This document shows, piece by piece, positions 9,380 to 17,977 of a stretch of 64,000 nt of DNA. The stretch comes from JADCRZ01 sp037718865 (GTDB lineage Bacteria; Bacteroidota; Bacteroidia; Chitinophagales; Chitinophagaceae). The stretch lies in NCBI GenBank assembly GCA_037718865.1, contig JBBJMP010000002.1, positions 372,001 through 436,000 on the forward strand, in the 5' to 3' direction. The position numbers and the translations under genes were made by a program. The notes below the pieces were generated by a model that saw only the letters and a list, made by a program, of their open reading frames with translations, had not been told where the DNA came from and did not search any database. Every line of letters starts with the position of its first letter. Position 1 is the stretch's first letter.

Positions 9380-9852
9380 ACGGCTACCTCCTCTTTCATT
9401 ATTCCAGCAGCGTACTGTATAGATTTGATAATATTGTGATATCCCGTGCAACGGCACAAATGGCCTTTTAAAGCATAACGTATGTCTTCCTCCGATGGCT
9501 GACGGTGGCGTTGTAAAAAGTCAGCAGCCGTCATGATGATACCCGGCGTGCAAAAACCGCATTGAAGACCGTGCATCTCAACAAAGCTTTTCTGCAAAGG
9601 ATGAAGTTCACCGTTAACCGCCAGGCCTTCTATGGTTGTAATTTCGCAACCGTCTGCCTGAACGGCAAACATAGTGCAGCTCTTCGTAGGCTTGTTGTTG
9701 ACGTGTACGGTGCAGGTACCGCAAACACTGGTTTCGCAGCCAATGTGCGTGCCCGTATAGCGCAGTACATCACGCAGGTAATGTACCAGCAATACCCGTG
9801 GTTCAACATCGTGGATATGATCCACTTTATTGACCTTTACATGAATTTGCAT
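9376..9852 (-). CDS. coxS: 2Fe-2S small subunit of the CoxL-type hydroxylase
   Basis: 158 residues with both [2Fe-2S] sites. The plant-type site is GCETSVCGTC plus a later Cys (Cys39, 44, 47, 59). The helical-domain site is CGFCTPG (98, 101) and CRCTGY (133, 135). The length is typical of CoxS. Its stop overlaps the coxL start by four bases, so stoichiometric production by coupling is likely. It passes electrons from the molybdenum centre to the CoxM flavin. Confidence 0.93.
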   Translation of the reverse strand: MQIHVKVNKVDHIHDVEPRVLLVHYLRDVLRYTGTHIGCETSVCGTCTVHVNNKPTKSCTMFAVQADGCEITTIEGLAVNGELHPLQKSFVEMHGLQCGFCTPGIIMTAADFLQRHRQPSEEDIRYALKGHLCRCTGYHNIIKSIQYAAGIMKEEVAV

Positions 9853-10013
9853 AGTCAGGGATTTAGGTTAACAACTATGAATGAATGAAATAACTATCTG
9901 TAACATTTCTGTTAATGATCTGTCATGATGATCTATCGACATCCATGGAACCAGCTGCTCTTATTTCGCCTTCCAATGAATGCGGTGCAGCAGCTGGACC
10001 ATTGTCTGTATAG

Positions 10014-10466
10014 TCAGGCATGAGTGAATTTTTCCAGTTCTTTGTCCATGTTGGAAAAGAATTGTTTGATCAATGTGTTAGCAACACCACCCATCACGCG
10101 CTGACCCATGCTGGCTAATAACCCCGATAATTTTGCATCCCCATCAAATGCCAATTCCGTTTTTATATCACCGGCAGGTACTACCCTTACTTTTATGGCT
10201 GCATTCGCATTTCCCAATTTACTATTTTGCTGCGCTTTCAAGGTAAAACTACTTGGTTCCTCTATATCTTCTAATCGCAGATTACCGGTAAAGTAACCAC
10301 TTACAGGGCCTATTTTAATTTCAAGAGTAGATATAAAAAAATGATCGCCTGTTTTTTCAAGTTTTGTTATTCCCGGAACGATCCTGGCCAGCGTTTCAGA
10401 GTCTGTAAGCAGAGCCCAGACCCGCGAGGGAACCGCATGTAAAATCTGTTTGCCGGAAAGCTGCAT
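10014..10466 (-). CDS. coxG: CoxG-like SRPBCC protein
   Basis: 150 residues of the START/SRPBCC fold (carbon monoxide dehydrogenase subunit G family). Visible landmarks are VWALLTDSETLARIVPGI at the N terminus, KIGPVSGYFTGNLRLED, a central AFDGDAKLSG and SMGQRVMGGVANTLIKQFF near the end. CoxG was linked to membrane attachment of CO dehydrogenase in Oligotropha, and recently to binding a quinone; here it is the first gene of the cluster, 161 bases upstream of coxS. The presence of coxG with a form II enzyme suggests membrane electron transfer for this hydroxylase too (inference). Confidence 0.85.
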   Translation of the reverse strand: MQLSGKQILHAVPSRVWALLTDSETLARIVPGITKLEKTGDHFFISTLEIKIGPVSGYFTGNLRLEDIEEPSSFTLKAQQNSKLGNANAAIKVRVVPAGDIKTELAFDGDAKLSGLLASMGQRVMGGVANTLIKQFFSNMDKELEKFTHA

Positions 10467-10623
10467 AATATAACGCTTTTAAGTAGTTTGCAAGAGTGTG
10501 GATGGTTATTAAATGCTTCCCTGATTTGGAGGATATTGAGATATTAAGGTAGGGAAAAAATAACATCATTTCAATATTTATGGGATATTTAATTAATTAA
10601 TATTTTGTATTACTTCATCGTGG

Positions 10624-10642
10624 TGGAGCATATCCTGCTCCA
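10624..10642 (-). terminator. Stem-loop after the PIG-L gene
   Basis: TGGAGCA, a five-base loop, then TGCTCCA form a perfect seven-pair stem. It lies 35 bases past the stop of the minus-strand PIG-L gene and before the start of coxG. There is no strong U-run, so it may be a weak or factor-assisted terminator. Confidence 0.4.
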
Positions 10643-10677
10643 GTGTTATCTTAGCGAAGACCGAGAGCTGACCTTAC

Positions 10678-11628
10678 TTATTTTAACATGGGAAACAACC
10701 GGCGAATATTATCATCATTAGGCTGGGTACCATATTCACAGATCTCGAATGCCTCTGCATGCTCCACCTTTGTTCCTGCTTCCTCGCCATACCATTTTTG
10801 GAGTGACTTTCTTACTTCAGGAGTAATTTTTACTTTCCTCCTCCCTTCAAGCCATTGCAGACGTTCCGTTTTCCCTTTTGGCACCTCTTGCAAATAGTGA
10901 CCAATCCACGGCAGCCATTCATACATCTGCGACTGGTGTGCATCCATGGCATATATCTTTTTAGCATATACTTCCGATATATCAATAGCTATGTCTGGCC
11001 GGAAAGGATTGGGCCGCTGAAAATTATCCTGGAAATATATAAATAATGGATTGTTTTTTAAGGGAGGCATACCCGGCGCTACATTCGGCACGGCTACCAT
11101 GTAAGCAGCATCCTGCACAAGGATACCGGTATACCGGTGATCCGGATGATAATCATTAGGCCGGGGTGAAATGACTATATCGGCATTCCATTCCCGGATC
11201 TTCCGGATGATCTGTAACCGCACTGCCAAACCGGGTAGCAACTGACCATCATGATTGTCTAATACATCATATGCCACACCAAACCGTTTACCTGCTTCCT
11301 GCGCTTCCAGGAATCTGCGTTTAGCTAAGGCCGTTCCTTTTTCCGATTGGTGACCGGCATCGCCATTGGTCACTGACAAGAATTTCACTGCATGTCCCAT
11401 TGAAGCAAAAAGTATGGAAGTACCCCCGGCATCCTGGTCACAATCATCCGGATGAGCGCCAATAACAATAATGCGGGCCTGTTTATCCAGGGATTGGCTG
11501 TAAATAGCATTGGCAGAATACATGATCAACATAAGCAGAACTAACCTTTTTTGGCACTTCTTGTTTAGTTCCTTAAGCTTATGGAAAAAAAGGATAGCCG
11601 TGTTTAATGAGTAAAAATATTTAGGCAT
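10678..11628 (-). CDS. PIG-L family deacetylase, exported
   Basis: 316 residues. After a basic N terminus there is a hydrophobic signal (VLLMLIMYSANAIYSQ). The PIG-L/LmbE metal site is intact: HPDDCDQDAGG (His, Asp, Asp) and PRPNDYHPDHRYTG (HPDH). Family enzymes remove N-acetyl groups from GlcNAc-type sugars or similar substrates; exported versions are common in Bacteroidota and probably act on glycans outside the cytoplasm. The start is uncertain: an ATG about 31 codons downstream (LMLIMYSAN...) would still give a signal peptide. It is transcribed divergently from the aspartokinase gene. Confidence 0.8.
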   Translation of the reverse strand: MPKYFYSLNTAILFFHKLKELNKKCQKRLVLLMLIMYSANAIYSQSLDKQARIIVIGAHPDDCDQDAGGTSILFASMGHAVKFLSVTNGDAGHQSEKGTALAKRRFLEAQEAGKRFGVAYDVLDNHDGQLLPGLAVRLQIIRKIREWNADIVISPRPNDYHPDHRYTGILVQDAAYMVAVPNVAPGMPPLKNNPLFIYFQDNFQRPNPFRPDIAIDISEVYAKKIYAMDAHQSQMYEWLPWIGHYLQEVPKGKTERLQWLEGRRKVKITPEVRKSLQKWYGEEAGTKVEHAEAFEICEYGTQPNDDNIRRLFPMLK

Positions 11629-11757
11629 ATATTGAGTTGTTTAATGATATTTCCTGATATGTAAAGGTTGCCCTTTGCAGCAAAAGTAGTATGCAAATAC
11701 CAAATGGACGATTTGTGACTTCTTTCTCTCCATGAACATTATATGCTGCCGGCATTG

Positions 11758-11765
11758 TATTTTTG
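11758..11765 (+). promoter_or_regulatory. Candidate -7 box of the aspartokinase gene
   Basis: TATTTTTG matches the Bacteroidota -7 consensus TAnnTTTG and lies 24 bases upstream of the chosen ATG. No good TTTG -33 element is seen at the usual 17-22 base distance, so this is a weak call. Confidence 0.3.
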
Positions 11766-11789
11766 TTGATTCAGCGTAATAGCTTAATC

Positions 11790-13169
11790 ATGTTTACAGT
11801 AGAAAAAATTGGTGGCACTTCCATGAGTGCTTTCGAACAGGTGTTTAACAATATCATCCTTTATGGAAGAAGAGGAGATGAATTATACAATCGCATTTTT
11901 GTGGTATCTGCTTACTCGGGTGTTACAAACTGGTTGCTGGAAAATAAAAAAACCGGCGAACCAGGTGTATTCCACCGGTTTAAGGAACATGCAGCATTCA
12001 TTCAATCGTTGAAAGAAGTTGCTGACAGGCTTACGGGGATCAACAGGAATTACGAGAATATGGGGCTTGACCTTGCCGTCGCCAATGCGTTCATTGAACA
12101 ACGGATTAGTGATGCGCAATTGTACCTGGTAAACCTGGCCAATGTCCTTGCAACAGGTTATGTAAGTGCTGAGAATATTCTGCAGGCGGCACGTGAAATA
12201 CTAGCCTCTATCGGTGAGGCGCATTCGGCGTTTAATTTCGTGAACCTGATACAGAACAACGGCATTGATGCAACGCTGATCGATCTGAGCGGCTTTCATG
12301 ACCACAATTCGTATACTATAGACGAACGTATTAATCATTCATTCGGGAACATAGAATTTACTAAAACGATCTGCGTCGCTACAGGGTATACAAAAGGTAC
12401 CGAAGGGATCATGCGCGAATTTGACAGGGGATATTCTGAAGTAACTTTTAGTAAGATAGCTGTTGCAGTAAAACCCGATGAGGCCATTATTCATAAAGAG
12501 TACCATCTTTGTTCTGCCGATCCCGTCCTGGTAGGGCAGCAGAATTGTGTTCCTGTAGGCTTTACCAACTATGATGTTGCAGATCAGTTGGCGGATGTGG
12601 GTATGGAAGCCATCCATCCAAAAGCATCCAAGCCCCTTGAAATGAATAACATCAATCTCCGGATCAAAAACACGTTTGAACCCGAACATCCGGGCACCCT
12701 GATTACCAGGGAATATATTTGTCCGCATAAAAGAGTGGAAGTAATAACAGGCACGGATAAACTGATTATCGTAGATGTCTATGATCCCCTGATGGTGGGA
12801 ACAGCCGGTTACGATATCCGTATTATGGAAGTGTTCTTAAAATATGGGATCAGCTATACCTTCAAAGCTACCAGCGCAAACAGTATTTCACTGGCCATCT
12901 GGGAAAAGGATTACAACGATCAGCTCAAACTCGACCTCGAAGAGGAATTTCAGAAAATAACGGTTGAAAAAGTTGCCGTAGTTTGCCTGATAGGTTCCAA
13001 TATTGATCAGCCGGGACTTCTAGCAAAAGCTGCCAAATCATTGGCAGATCATAATATCAATATCAGAAGCGCCGGTTTTGCCCTGCGCCAGGTGAATATC
13101 CAATTGATTGTTGCACGCGAACATTTTAAGGCAGCCATCATAGCCTTAAACAACACGTTATTTTATTGA
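11790..13169 (+). CDS. Aspartate kinase, resembling the ectoine-cluster (Ask_Ect) type
   Basis: 459 residues from the ATG at 11790; an in-frame TTG nine codons upstream is less likely. The N-terminal VEKIGGTSM matches the K-x-GGTS phosphate-binding motif of aspartokinases. A central block (REFDRGYSEVTFSKIAV, then IIHKEYHLCSADPVLVG) replaces the usual GGSD-type nucleotide loop; I recall this block from the specialised aspartokinase of ectoine gene clusters. The C terminus carries ACT-type repeats (VCLIGSNIDQPGLLAKAAKSL). It would make aspartyl phosphate. No ectABC genes are present in the window, and no lysine/threonine genes adjoin it, so its pathway is open. Confidence 0.8.
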   Translation: MFTVEKIGGTSMSAFEQVFNNIILYGRRGDELYNRIFVVSAYSGVTNWLLENKKTGEPGVFHRFKEHAAFIQSLKEVADRLTGINRNYENMGLDLAVANAFIEQRISDAQLYLVNLANVLATGYVSAENILQAAREILASIGEAHSAFNFVNLIQNNGIDATLIDLSGFHDHNSYTIDERINHSFGNIEFTKTICVATGYTKGTEGIMREFDRGYSEVTFSKIAVAVKPDEAIIHKEYHLCSADPVLVGQQNCVPVGFTNYDVADQLADVGMEAIHPKASKPLEMNNINLRIKNTFEPEHPGTLITREYICPHKRVEVITGTDKLIIVDVYDPLMVGTAGYDIRIMEVFLKYGISYTFKATSANSISLAIWEKDYNDQLKLDLEEEFQKITVEKVAVVCLIGSNIDQPGLLAKAAKSLADHNINIRSAGFALRQVNIQLIVAREHFKAAIIALNNTLFY

Positions 13170-13311
13170 GCTTATAGGTTTCTATGTATATGAGATATTG
13201 ATTTTAAGGGTAGCCTTTGGCAAATGCTCTTTTTTGTAGACATTACAGACAAATCTGTACCATTCTTTAGAGAATGAACAGCAATCAGTCATTTGTTTTA
13301 AAAGGTCATCT

Positions 13312-14403
13312 ATGAATACATTCCCCTTATCAAAAAGCGTCAGCGTACTCCTTTTGTTATTTTTGTTGATCGGGGGCCTTTACTTCACGCGCGAATTTGC
13401 AGTGCCGGTTGCTATAGCCGGATTATTGTCGATGCTGTTAGTGCCCTTAAGCAGGCGTTTTGAGAAAAAAGGAATGAACCGGGCAGTGGCTACCTTATTA
13501 TGTATTTTAGTTATGTTGCTTGTCATTGCAGGCATTGCCGCGTTAATTGCCTGGCAGGTCTCAGATCTGGCACAGGATACCGCAAAGATGCAGGAACGTA
13601 TTATCAAAATGGGCGAGCAACTGCGCCAGTATATCAGCAAAACACTGGGAATATCTAAGGAACAACAACAGCAGATGCTAGAGAAACAACAATCATCGGC
13701 TTCTGATAGCGCCGGAACCCTGGTTAAAGCGGTATTGGCTTCGTTAATGAGCACACTTGTGAATGCTGTTTTGGTGGTGGTATACATTTTCCTGTTTATG
13801 TTCTTCAGGGGTCATTTGAAAAAATTCATTTTGCAGCTGGTATCTCCTGGTGAAAAACAGAAATCCGAGATCATTATCAATGATGTAAGCAAGGTGTCTC
13901 AAAAATACCTGAGCGGAATGGGGATGATGATCGTTTGCTTATGGATTATGTATGGGATCGGTTACACTATAGTCGGCGTGAAAAATGCCATTTTTTTCGC
14001 CATTTTGTGCGGCTTGCTGGAGATCGTGCCGTTTGTGGGAAATGTAACAGGCACGGCCATAACACTGTTAATGGCCGTATCACAAGGCGGAAGCAGCAAT
14101 ATGATCATAGGCATACTGATAACCTATGGCGTGGTTCAGTTCATTCAAACTTACCTTCTTGAACCCCTGGTTGTAGGTGCTGAAGTTAACATCAATCCAC
14201 TTTTCACTATATTGGTTATTATAGTAGGCGAAATGATTTGGGGGATACCCGGTATGATTCTCGCCATTCCTATTCTGGGTATGGTTAAAATCATCTGTGA
14301 TCATGTGCAGCCCCTCAAACCCTTTGGGTTTCTTATCGGAGAAGAGAAAAAGGCGAAGGAAGAATCTGGGGTAATTAAGAAAATTAAAGGATGGTTCAAA
14401 TAA
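13312..14403 (+). CDS. AI-2E family transporter (PerM/YdiK-like permease)
   Basis: 363 residues, inner-membrane protein. Two N-terminal membrane segments (about 8-50) are followed by a third (about 63-85), a soluble helical segment with QQQQMLEKQQSS (about 90-135) and a C-terminal membrane block containing the family signature FFAILCGLLEIVPFVGNVTG and WGIPGMILAIP. The ending is basic (KKAKEESGVIKKIKGWFK). Some members export autoinducer-2 or act as Na+/H+ antiporters; the role here is undefined. It stands alone between the aspartokinase and a convergent outer-membrane protein gene. Confidence 0.88.
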   Translation: MNTFPLSKSVSVLLLLFLLIGGLYFTREFAVPVAIAGLLSMLLVPLSRRFEKKGMNRAVATLLCILVMLLVIAGIAALIAWQVSDLAQDTAKMQERIIKMGEQLRQYISKTLGISKEQQQQMLEKQQSSASDSAGTLVKAVLASLMSTLVNAVLVVVYIFLFMFFRGHLKKFILQLVSPGEKQKSEIIINDVSKVSQKYLSGMGMMIVCLWIMYGIGYTIVGVKNAIFFAILCGLLEIVPFVGNVTGTAITLLMAVSQGGSSNMIIGILITYGVVQFIQTYLLEPLVVGAEVNINPLFTILVIIVGEMIWGIPGMILAIPILGMVKIICDHVQPLKPFGFLIGEEKKAKEESGVIKKIKGWFK

Positions 14404-14415
14404 AGCTAAGACAGT

Positions 14416-14472
14416 CTTTGTGCCTTCTTCGTGGTAAAAATAACCGCAAAGAAATCACGAAGAACCACAAAG
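14416..14472. terminator. Imperfect inverted repeat between convergent genes
   Basis: CTTTGTGCCTTCTTCGTG pairs with CACGAAGAACCACAAAG with one bulge and two mismatches. It lies between the stops of the AI-2E gene (14403) and the Omp85-like gene (14495). A bidirectional terminator is the simplest reading; the wording also resembles short dispersed repeats common between Bacteroidota genes. Confidence 0.5.
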
Positions 14473-14494
14473 AGAATTACAAAGGGTATTTTAT

Positions 14495-16354
14495 TCAATA
14501 TAAAATATTCGTGTCATCCGAATTCAGCGGAATGATCTCGGGAGCTTTCACATAGCGGCTGTTATACCTGAAACGAAGATTCGATTTGAAAGATATTTTA
14601 AAAGAATTCAATTTTTCGGTGATTCGGGGAAAATAAATGAAGCGTAGCTCCATGGTCCCAAACACCAGGTTCTCATTCCTGGTGCGAATGCCGCCACCAA
14701 ATCCGGTATATAAACCCGAGCGAAATTTTGTTGATTTTTCCGGAGATAATAAGGAAAGATCCGCAAATACAAATGGGGCCAGCTGAAATCCCAGGACCTT
14801 GTATTTGGCATACATAAGTGTTTCCGAATACATGCTGATCCGCTGATCGCCAAAAACAGAGTCTGACCTGAATGCCCTTAAGCCAAAAGCGTTGTCTATT
14901 CTCAACGGTTCCGAAGTTATCCGGTTAAAGAGCCCGGTATAGCTCAGTTTGATATACTCGCGGATCTTTACCTGTTTGTATACATATAATTTGCTGAAAA
15001 AAGTGCCTCCGAACAATAGCCGGGCATCCTGCAATTTTCCCCTGTTCCAGAATCCGCCCGCACGGAAAAAATATTGGGTGAACTCGCCCTTAGGGGTAGC
15101 AATGTAATGACTAAAATTAACGCCCGCATAAGGCCTGTTGAGGTTCAACTGCTTATACCACCCGCCCGTAAGCGCCAGGTTAAAGCCATAAGGCAGGTCT
15201 TCCGTTGTACCGAATCCGTATATATAATTCGTTTTGTAAAAGTTCTGGCGAAACAAGGTGAATTCAGCCAGCAATGCCTGGCGGCTGTTATACAACGGAT
15301 CATAATCGTCCTTAAGCTGGAAAGGCGCCTCAGCGAAATGATTCCTTAAATACCTTAAAGCAATGAAGCTTCTGTCCCTGATCCTGTTGTCGCTGAGGAG
15401 AAGTTTGGTAACGCCGAGGTTATACCCACCCCATAGATCAACAACATTGTACCTGTATTTATAAAATAAGCTGTCTGGTTTACGATAAAAATTTTCAGAA
15501 TGGTTGTAGCTGAGTTCGAAACCTCCTGCAAGGTGAGAGTACGGCGATACCAGGGGCCGGTCAACTTTCAAATAAATGGCTTCTTCATCCTCGGTACCAT
15601 CGCTACGTCCGGTGTTGATCAGTGTATACCCTATTGTTGCGTTGACGAAGGTATTCTTTATGCTGTTTTTGGAATACAGGAATTCATACCCAAAAGCAGG
15701 CTGCCGATTCTTGTCATATAAAGTAGTGAACTGCACCTTCTGACCCATCCCCATCAGGTTGGTCTCGGCAGCCCTGGCCCTAACCCGGTCAATGCCGTAC
15801 ACATCTATGCCTCCCGTTATACTGAAAAGATCTTTGGTGATCACCATCACGTCCACAGAGTCCTGGTTTCCATTTATGGGCATTACCAAAATACGGGCAT
15901 CCTGTATAAACTCAAGCGAACGAAGATAGCGCTCGTTGTCTGCAAGCATATATCCGTTCAACGCGCTATTCTCCCTGATAAAAAGGTTATCTCTTATTAC
16001 CCATTCACGTGTATCTACATGTAATGCATTCAGAATCCGTGTGCCGTAGTAATTAATTTTCCTGGTAGTATCTGTAAAGGTTTTTTCAAAGCCGAGCTCA
16101 CTGGTAATTATGCGGCGAATGATCTTCCCTTCATAACTGCGATAGGGCGATTCACTCTTGGTATTGAGCAACGCGGGTTTTCCAACGCTGTCTTTCCTGG
16201 AGACCGTTACGGCATCTATCACCTGCTGGAAAATATTATGGAAGAATCGTTTTCTGGCAGGTTGAGGTTGGGTAGTATCCTTTTGTTGTGAAAAAATATT
16301 GGTGAAAAACAGCAGAAAACATACGGTTAATTTTATGGCTAAGACTTTGCTCAA
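14495..16354 (-). CDS. Omp85/BamA-like outer-membrane protein
   Basis: 619 residues with a signal peptide (VLAIKLTVCFLLFFTNIFSQ). Residues about 70-190 look like POTRA-type repeats: IRRIITSELGFEKTF, IRDNLFIRENSALNGYMLADNERYLRSLEFIQDARI, MVITKDLFSITGG. Alternating-residue strands then run to the C terminus, as in a 16-stranded barrel, with aromatic-rich endings such as MELRFIYFPR. It could insert or secrete outer-membrane proteins or lipids; it is not the housekeeping BamA, which is longer and has five POTRA domains. No close functional partner is encoded beside it. Confidence 0.7.
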   Translation of the reverse strand: MSKVLAIKLTVCFLLFFTNIFSQQKDTTQPQPARKRFFHNIFQQVIDAVTVSRKDSVGKPALLNTKSESPYRSYEGKIIRRIITSELGFEKTFTDTTRKINYYGTRILNALHVDTREWVIRDNLFIRENSALNGYMLADNERYLRSLEFIQDARILVMPINGNQDSVDVMVITKDLFSITGGIDVYGIDRVRARAAETNLMGMGQKVQFTTLYDKNRQPAFGYEFLYSKNSIKNTFVNATIGYTLINTGRSDGTEDEEAIYLKVDRPLVSPYSHLAGGFELSYNHSENFYRKPDSLFYKYRYNVVDLWGGYNLGVTKLLLSDNRIRDRSFIALRYLRNHFAEAPFQLKDDYDPLYNSRQALLAEFTLFRQNFYKTNYIYGFGTTEDLPYGFNLALTGGWYKQLNLNRPYAGVNFSHYIATPKGEFTQYFFRAGGFWNRGKLQDARLLFGGTFFSKLYVYKQVKIREYIKLSYTGLFNRITSEPLRIDNAFGLRAFRSDSVFGDQRISMYSETLMYAKYKVLGFQLAPFVFADLSLLSPEKSTKFRSGLYTGFGGGIRTRNENLVFGTMELRFIYFPRITEKLNSFKISFKSNLRFRYNSRYVKAPEIIPLNSDDTNILY

Positions 16355-16504
16355 ATCAGCTGGTTATTTATTTCAATTTACTTCTTTTAATTGAAAATGT
16401 ACATATGGGGTCTGGCCGAGAGAGTGCGCTGACACATGCTGGCCTGACACGAGCCATGCATTGTTTTGCGCAAATGTGCTAACTTTAATAACATAAGCAT
16501 TCAT

Positions 16505-17968
16505 GTGATTCATTTCCTTCTTAATGAAAAAGAGATCAGCACCAGCCTGCCTCCGGGCATGCCACTGCTCGATTTTATCCGATATCATGTTAACCTGAAA
16601 GGGACCAAGATCGGCTGCCGCGAAGGAGATTGTGGGGCATGTACCGTTCTCACCGGATCAATTTACAACGGAAAGTTACAGTATCGTACAGTCACCTGCT
16701 GCCTGATGGCTTTAGGCAATGCAGAGGGAAAACATATTGTAACCATTGAAGGCGTTAATGGAAAAGACCTGAATCCGGTTCAGCAGGCCATCTGCGATGA
16801 ATCTGCTACCCAATGCGGCTTCTGCACGCCTGGTATTGTGATGTCGCTTACCGGATTTTGCCTGTCTGGCTATCATAACGCTGCAGTGCATAACACTTCG
16901 CTTTTTTTTAACCCCGTTGCTGCGATCGATGGAAATATATGCCGGTGTACCGGTTATAAATCGATCGAACGCGCTGCAGCACGTGTTTCATCATTGATGC
17001 ACGAAAAGGACGGCGAAGACACGATGACCTATCTTACCGGCGATGGTGTTTTACCAACTTATTTTACTCATATCGAAGAACGCTTAAAGAAGTTGACTGC
17101 GGCTGTTACAACACCGGCATCTGCAAAGCCCGGATCTCAGTTCTTGGCCGGTGGCACAGACCTCTACGTGCAGCAGCCTGATACACTGGTGCATGCCGAC
17201 CTTAACCTTATGTTTGACCGGGCAGACTGCAAAGGGGTATTGCGGGAAGGCAACCGCTGTTTCATAGGCGCTTCGGCAACCGTATCGGACCTGATCGAAT
17301 CTCCCATTTTCCAGGAACACTTCCCCCGGATAAACCAATTTGCAAAACTGGTTTCTTCTACCCAGATCAGGAACATGGCTACTATTTCAGGCAACTTTAT
17401 CAACGCATCTCCAATTGGCGATTTCACCATTTTTTTCCTGGCCTTGCAAGCCAGGTTGCTCCTTACTAATGGAGAAGCCCGAAGAGAGATTGCCTTGCAT
17501 GATTTATATAGGGGGTACAAACTACTGAACAAAGAGCAGGATGAATATGTCGAAAAGATCTGGTTTAATTTGCCCGGCAAAAACACCCTGTTCAATTTCG
17601 AAAAAGTAAGCAAACGAACACATTTGGATATTGCCAGCGTAAACACGGCAATGAGTGTAACCCTGGATAAAAATATCGTTATAGCTTCTGCTTTATCTGC
17701 CGGAGGTGTGGGCCCGACTCCGTTGTTGCTTGCCAAAACCAGCCGGGTGATGACCGGCAAATTATTAACGGAAGAACTGGTGCAGCAGGTTGTCGAAAAA
17801 GCACAAACGGAAACCTCACCGATCAGTGATGCCCGGGGAACAGCCAGGTATAAACGATTATTGCTAGGCCAGCTCATTAAAGCGCATTTCATCACCCTGT
17901 TCCCATCGTTAAACATGGAAAAGCGGTTGTCCTCAAATAGTCAGGCCCATCCAGGGCCGGACGCATAG
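16505..17968 (+). CDS. xdhA: Xanthine dehydrogenase small subunit (2Fe-2S plus FAD domains)
   Basis: About 487 residues from GTG at 16505, which makes the protein begin M-I-H-F-L-L-N like other XdhA chains; a TTG 13 codons upstream is less likely. Order of domains: plant-type [2Fe-2S] (Cys38, 43, 46 in GCREGDCGACT), helical [2Fe-2S] (CGFCTPG at 104-110, CRCTG at 146-150), then the FAD domain with FLAGGTDLYVQQ and TISGNFINASPIGD, then the flavin C-domain. This two-domain layout is the XdhA type and differs from the separate coxS and coxM. It transfers electrons from the molybdenum subunit encoded nine bases downstream. Confidence 0.92.
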   Translation: MIHFLLNEKEISTSLPPGMPLLDFIRYHVNLKGTKIGCREGDCGACTVLTGSIYNGKLQYRTVTCCLMALGNAEGKHIVTIEGVNGKDLNPVQQAICDESATQCGFCTPGIVMSLTGFCLSGYHNAAVHNTSLFFNPVAAIDGNICRCTGYKSIERAAARVSSLMHEKDGEDTMTYLTGDGVLPTYFTHIEERLKKLTAAVTTPASAKPGSQFLAGGTDLYVQQPDTLVHADLNLMFDRADCKGVLREGNRCFIGASATVSDLIESPIFQEHFPRINQFAKLVSSTQIRNMATISGNFINASPIGDFTIFFLALQARLLLTNGEARREIALHDLYRGYKLLNKEQDEYVEKIWFNLPGKNTLFNFEKVSKRTHLDIASVNTAMSVTLDKNIVIASALSAGGVGPTPLLLAKTSRVMTGKLLTEELVQQVVEKAQTETSPISDARGTARYKRLLLGQLIKAHFITLFPSLNMEKRLSSNSQAHPGPDA

Positions 17969-17977
17969 GAATATAAC

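Noticed and set aside
9380..9457. Upstream start of coxL inside coxS
   Set aside because: The 26 extra codons have no family match, and the ATG at 9379 gives a typical ATGA overlap with the coxS stop.
6995..10466. Reading the cox cluster as a true carbon monoxide dehydrogenase
   Set aside because: The large subunit has AYRGAGR, not AYXCSFR, so CO oxidation is not supported by sequence.
16466..16504. TTG start for xdhA 13 codons upstream
   Set aside because: The extension is not family-like; the GTG at 16505 places the usual M-I-x-F-x-L-N start.
17164..17916. 250-residue minus-strand open frame opposite xdhA
   Set aside because: It is the antisense of the FAD domain of xdhA, has low-complexity Ser/Leu composition and no motif.
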